64,000 nt of DNA from VAZQ01 sp963744275. GTDB lineage: Bacteria; Pseudomonadota; Alphaproteobacteria; Rhizobiales; Xanthobacteraceae. Below, piece by piece: positions 62,794 through 64,000 of this stretch. A program made the translations under genes and the position numbers. Where the stretch lies: NCBI GenBank assembly GCA_963744275.1, contig CAVUSX010000017.1, forward strand, positions 62,001 through 126,000. Direction: 5' to 3'. The notes under the pieces are model-generated. The model was not told where the DNA came from. It searched no databases and was given only the letters and a program-made list of their open reading frames with translations. Positions within the stretch are counted from its first letter, which is position 1; each line of letters starts with the position of its first letter.

Positions 62794-63506
62794 AGGCCTT
62801 CGCTTTTCTGGTAGGGCTTCTCGCGGTTTCACTCGCACCCCCGCCGGCACGCGCGCAGGCGCCCGACCCGGGTGAAATCCACGGCCTCAAGCTCGGCCTC
62901 GAGGCGCCGACCATGACCATGGACGGGTTCGGCGAGCTCGCTTGCGGCAGCAATGGCGGGCCGCCGCGCCAGCGGCTCGACGATTGGAAGGGGTTCGCCA
63001 CCTGCCGCGCCGAGGCAAGCGGCCTGCACGAAGTCTATGCGCGCTTCGACGACGAGGACGAGTTCATCGGCCGCGCCATCGACGATCCGCTCTACGCCGG
63101 CGAGCGCACCGGCACGCGGGTCGCCGGCCATCCCATCATCCTGTCGGTGCTGTTCGATGACGACGGCGTGCTGCGGGGGCTGCGCTTCGTCAGCGATCCG
63201 CGCGCCTCCCCGATCGAGCGGCGCATGGCGCATCTCCTGCGCCTCGCCATCATCAATCATTACGATCCGGCCGGCTGGACCTGCACCGATTTGGCCCCCG
63301 AGCCCGGCGAGACCCCGGTCGGCGGCGTCTTCCTCAAGCAGCACTGCGAGAAGGTGACGCCGGAGCGCCGCATGAGCCTCGACGCCCGCTTCCTGCGCAA
63401 GCCCGGCCAGAGCGACATCGACCCGGCGACCGGCGATTACACGTCGGGCGAGTTCGAGAGCTCGACTCGGTTTGAGCTGATGGATCCGAATTACCGGAAG
63501 CCTTGA
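62781..63506 (+). CDS. Exported hypothetical protein with start inside a repeat
   Basis: About 241 residues if started at the TTG at 62781. The frame is open upstream to 62652, but that stretch is the palindromic element. The hydrophobic QAFAFLVGLLAVSLAPPPAR is a signal peptide without the usual positive start, so the original N-terminus was probably altered by the repeat. The mature part has GLKLGLEAPTMTMDGFGELA, CGSNGGPPRQRLDDWKGFAT, four or more cysteines (two in DWKGFATCRAE and GWTCTDL, one in KQHCEKV) and ends MDPNYRKP. No family recognised. Confidence 0.6.
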   Translation: MPTLQAFAFLVGLLAVSLAPPPARAQAPDPGEIHGLKLGLEAPTMTMDGFGELACGSNGGPPRQRLDDWKGFATCRAEASGLHEVYARFDDEDEFIGRAIDDPLYAGERTGTRVAGHPIILSVLFDDDGVLRGLRFVSDPRASPIERRMAHLLRLAIINHYDPAGWTCTDLAPEPGETPVGGVFLKQHCEKVTPERRMSLDARFLRKPGQSDIDPATGDYTSGEFESSTRFELMDPNYRKP

Positions 63507-63540
63507 CGGGAAGGCCGAGCCAGGAGATTCGTCACGGAGC

Positions 63541-63957
63541 TCATGCCACCAGCCTGAAACCGACGACGGCAAAGTGATGATCGAACGCGTAGGCGAGCCG
63601 AATTCGCGCCCGTTTCATGATCACGAAGCTGGTGGCGTCGACCGATGACAGTTTGTGCAGATCTGCGCGTCGAAAATAGTCCCACGACTGCTCGAGATCG
63701 CGCAGCTCGCAGGGAAGGATTCTCACGGTGCTAGGCTTAAGGATGGCTTCCTTCCACGTCAGCGCGACGTCACGGTTGGCTTTGCGATCGAGAAACGTGA
63801 ATGTCTCGATGACGACGGGAACGGAAGTGTGAAGCTTTGCGCCGGCCCGGTGCAAGGCATCCCAATGCTCTCGCGCCTGCGCATGAAGTGGATCCCGCGA
63901 CAACGCAAGCGCAATCCAGGCCCCGCTGTCCACGAATACCGTCTCTCCTCGCCGCAT
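63541..63957 (-). CDS. vapC: VapC-type PIN-domain ribonuclease toxin
   Basis: A 138-residue protein from MRRGETVFVDSGAWIALALS. PIN acidic residues are Asp in VFVDSG, Glu in VVIETFTFL, Asp in LSSVDATSFVIMKRA and Asp in YAFDHHFAVVGF. VapC toxins cleave tRNA or rRNA and are inhibited by the cognate VapB. The gene start overlaps by one base the stop of an antitoxin whose last codons are at the window edge. Confidence 0.85.
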   Translation of the reverse strand: MRRGETVFVDSGAWIALALSRDPLHAQAREHWDALHRAGAKLHTSVPVVIETFTFLDRKANRDVALTWKEAILKPSTVRILPCELRDLEQSWDYFRRADLHKLSSVDATSFVIMKRARIRLAYAFDHHFAVVGFRLVA

Positions 63958-64000
63958 CAGGGTTCGTCGTAAACGCTGTCGTGGTCGATAGAGGTCCCCT
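63957..64000 (-). CDS. vapB: 3' end of VapB-type antitoxin (truncated by window)
   Basis: The last codons read GTSIDHDSVYDEP then TGA, which overlaps the vapC ATG (TGATG). An acidic D-H-D-x-x-YDE-P tail is common in antitoxins that pair with PIN toxins. The rest is beyond the window. Confidence 0.55.
   Translation of the reverse strand, partial: GTSIDHDSVYDEP

Noticed and set aside
1..64000. CRISPR arrays, tRNA, rRNA, integrase or transposase genes
   Set aside because: Repeats found are palindromic and dispersed rather than evenly spaced direct repeats; no tRNA-like cloverleaf, CCA end, rRNA stretch or recombinase motif was seen.

Overview
The window is about 64 kb of high-GC DNA from an alphaproteobacterium, most likely a Hyphomicrobiales (Rhizobiales) soil or plant-associated organism close to Bradyrhizobium or Xanthobacteraceae. 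The case rests on gene content (phn operon with phnF, Bug/TctC receptor, PQQ alcohol oxidation with Ped-type ABC genes), an EcfG-type promoter (GGAAC-N16-CGTT), and dispersed palindromic elements (GTAGGATGGGT..., GTAGGGTGGGC..., GTAGCCCGGATGG...) of the kind common in Bradyrhizobium relatives. This placement is inference. I found no rRNA, tRNA, CRISPR array, transposase or phage gene.

Layout. 1-3.6 kb: a partial propeller-like protein, then a minus-strand phosphonate accessory group (hexapeptide acetyltransferase, a phnM copy, DUF1045 protein). 3.7-5.7 kb: two divergent members of an unrecognised exported protein family with four copies in the window (the others at 16.3-17.1 and 21.1-21.9 kb). 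5.8-13.5 kb: phnF and the divergent C-P lyase operon phnG-H-I-J-(GNAT)-K-L-M-N, with a clear palindromic operator between them but no phnCDE transporter. 13.6-15.5 kb: a Ser/Thr kinase / beta-sandwich / TIR fusion. 15.7-23 kb: MOSC protein, a beta-propeller protein, two orphan solute receptors, DUF1328 and a small exported stress-type protein. 23-30 kb: enoyl-CoA hydratase, transglutaminase-like protein, and a split tungstate-type uptake locus (tupA, tupB, no tupC) wrapped around a cysteine-dioxygenase-like cupin and a four-domain rhodanese. 30-33 kb: lemA plus DUF2207.

33-49 kb is a minus-strand catabolic island. It holds two ACMSD-like amidohydrolases, an acyl-CoA-dehydrogenase-like flavoprotein, a two-subunit molybdenum hydroxylase, an SDR, two PuuE-like polysaccharide-deacetylase-fold proteins, two paralogous alpha/beta hydrolases and a ferric/polyamine-type ABC importer. 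The combination would suit ring hydroxylation followed by hydrolytic opening of a (hetero)aromatic compound; the substrate is unknown. 49-63 kb is a PQQ alcohol-oxidation island. It has a PQQ dehydrogenase fused to a cupredoxin, an NMT1-type ABC importer, a Ped-like ABC set (receptor, permease, ATPase) with its beta-propeller partner, an ExbB/TolQ-like channel operon, and a second PQQ dehydrogenase. The right end has the start of a VapBC module.

About eighteen otherwise normal genes carry one or more single-base frame breaks. Several can be placed in short homopolymers and some compensate within about 135 bp. I read most of these as consensus-sequence errors rather than pseudogenes and annotate the genes across the breaks.
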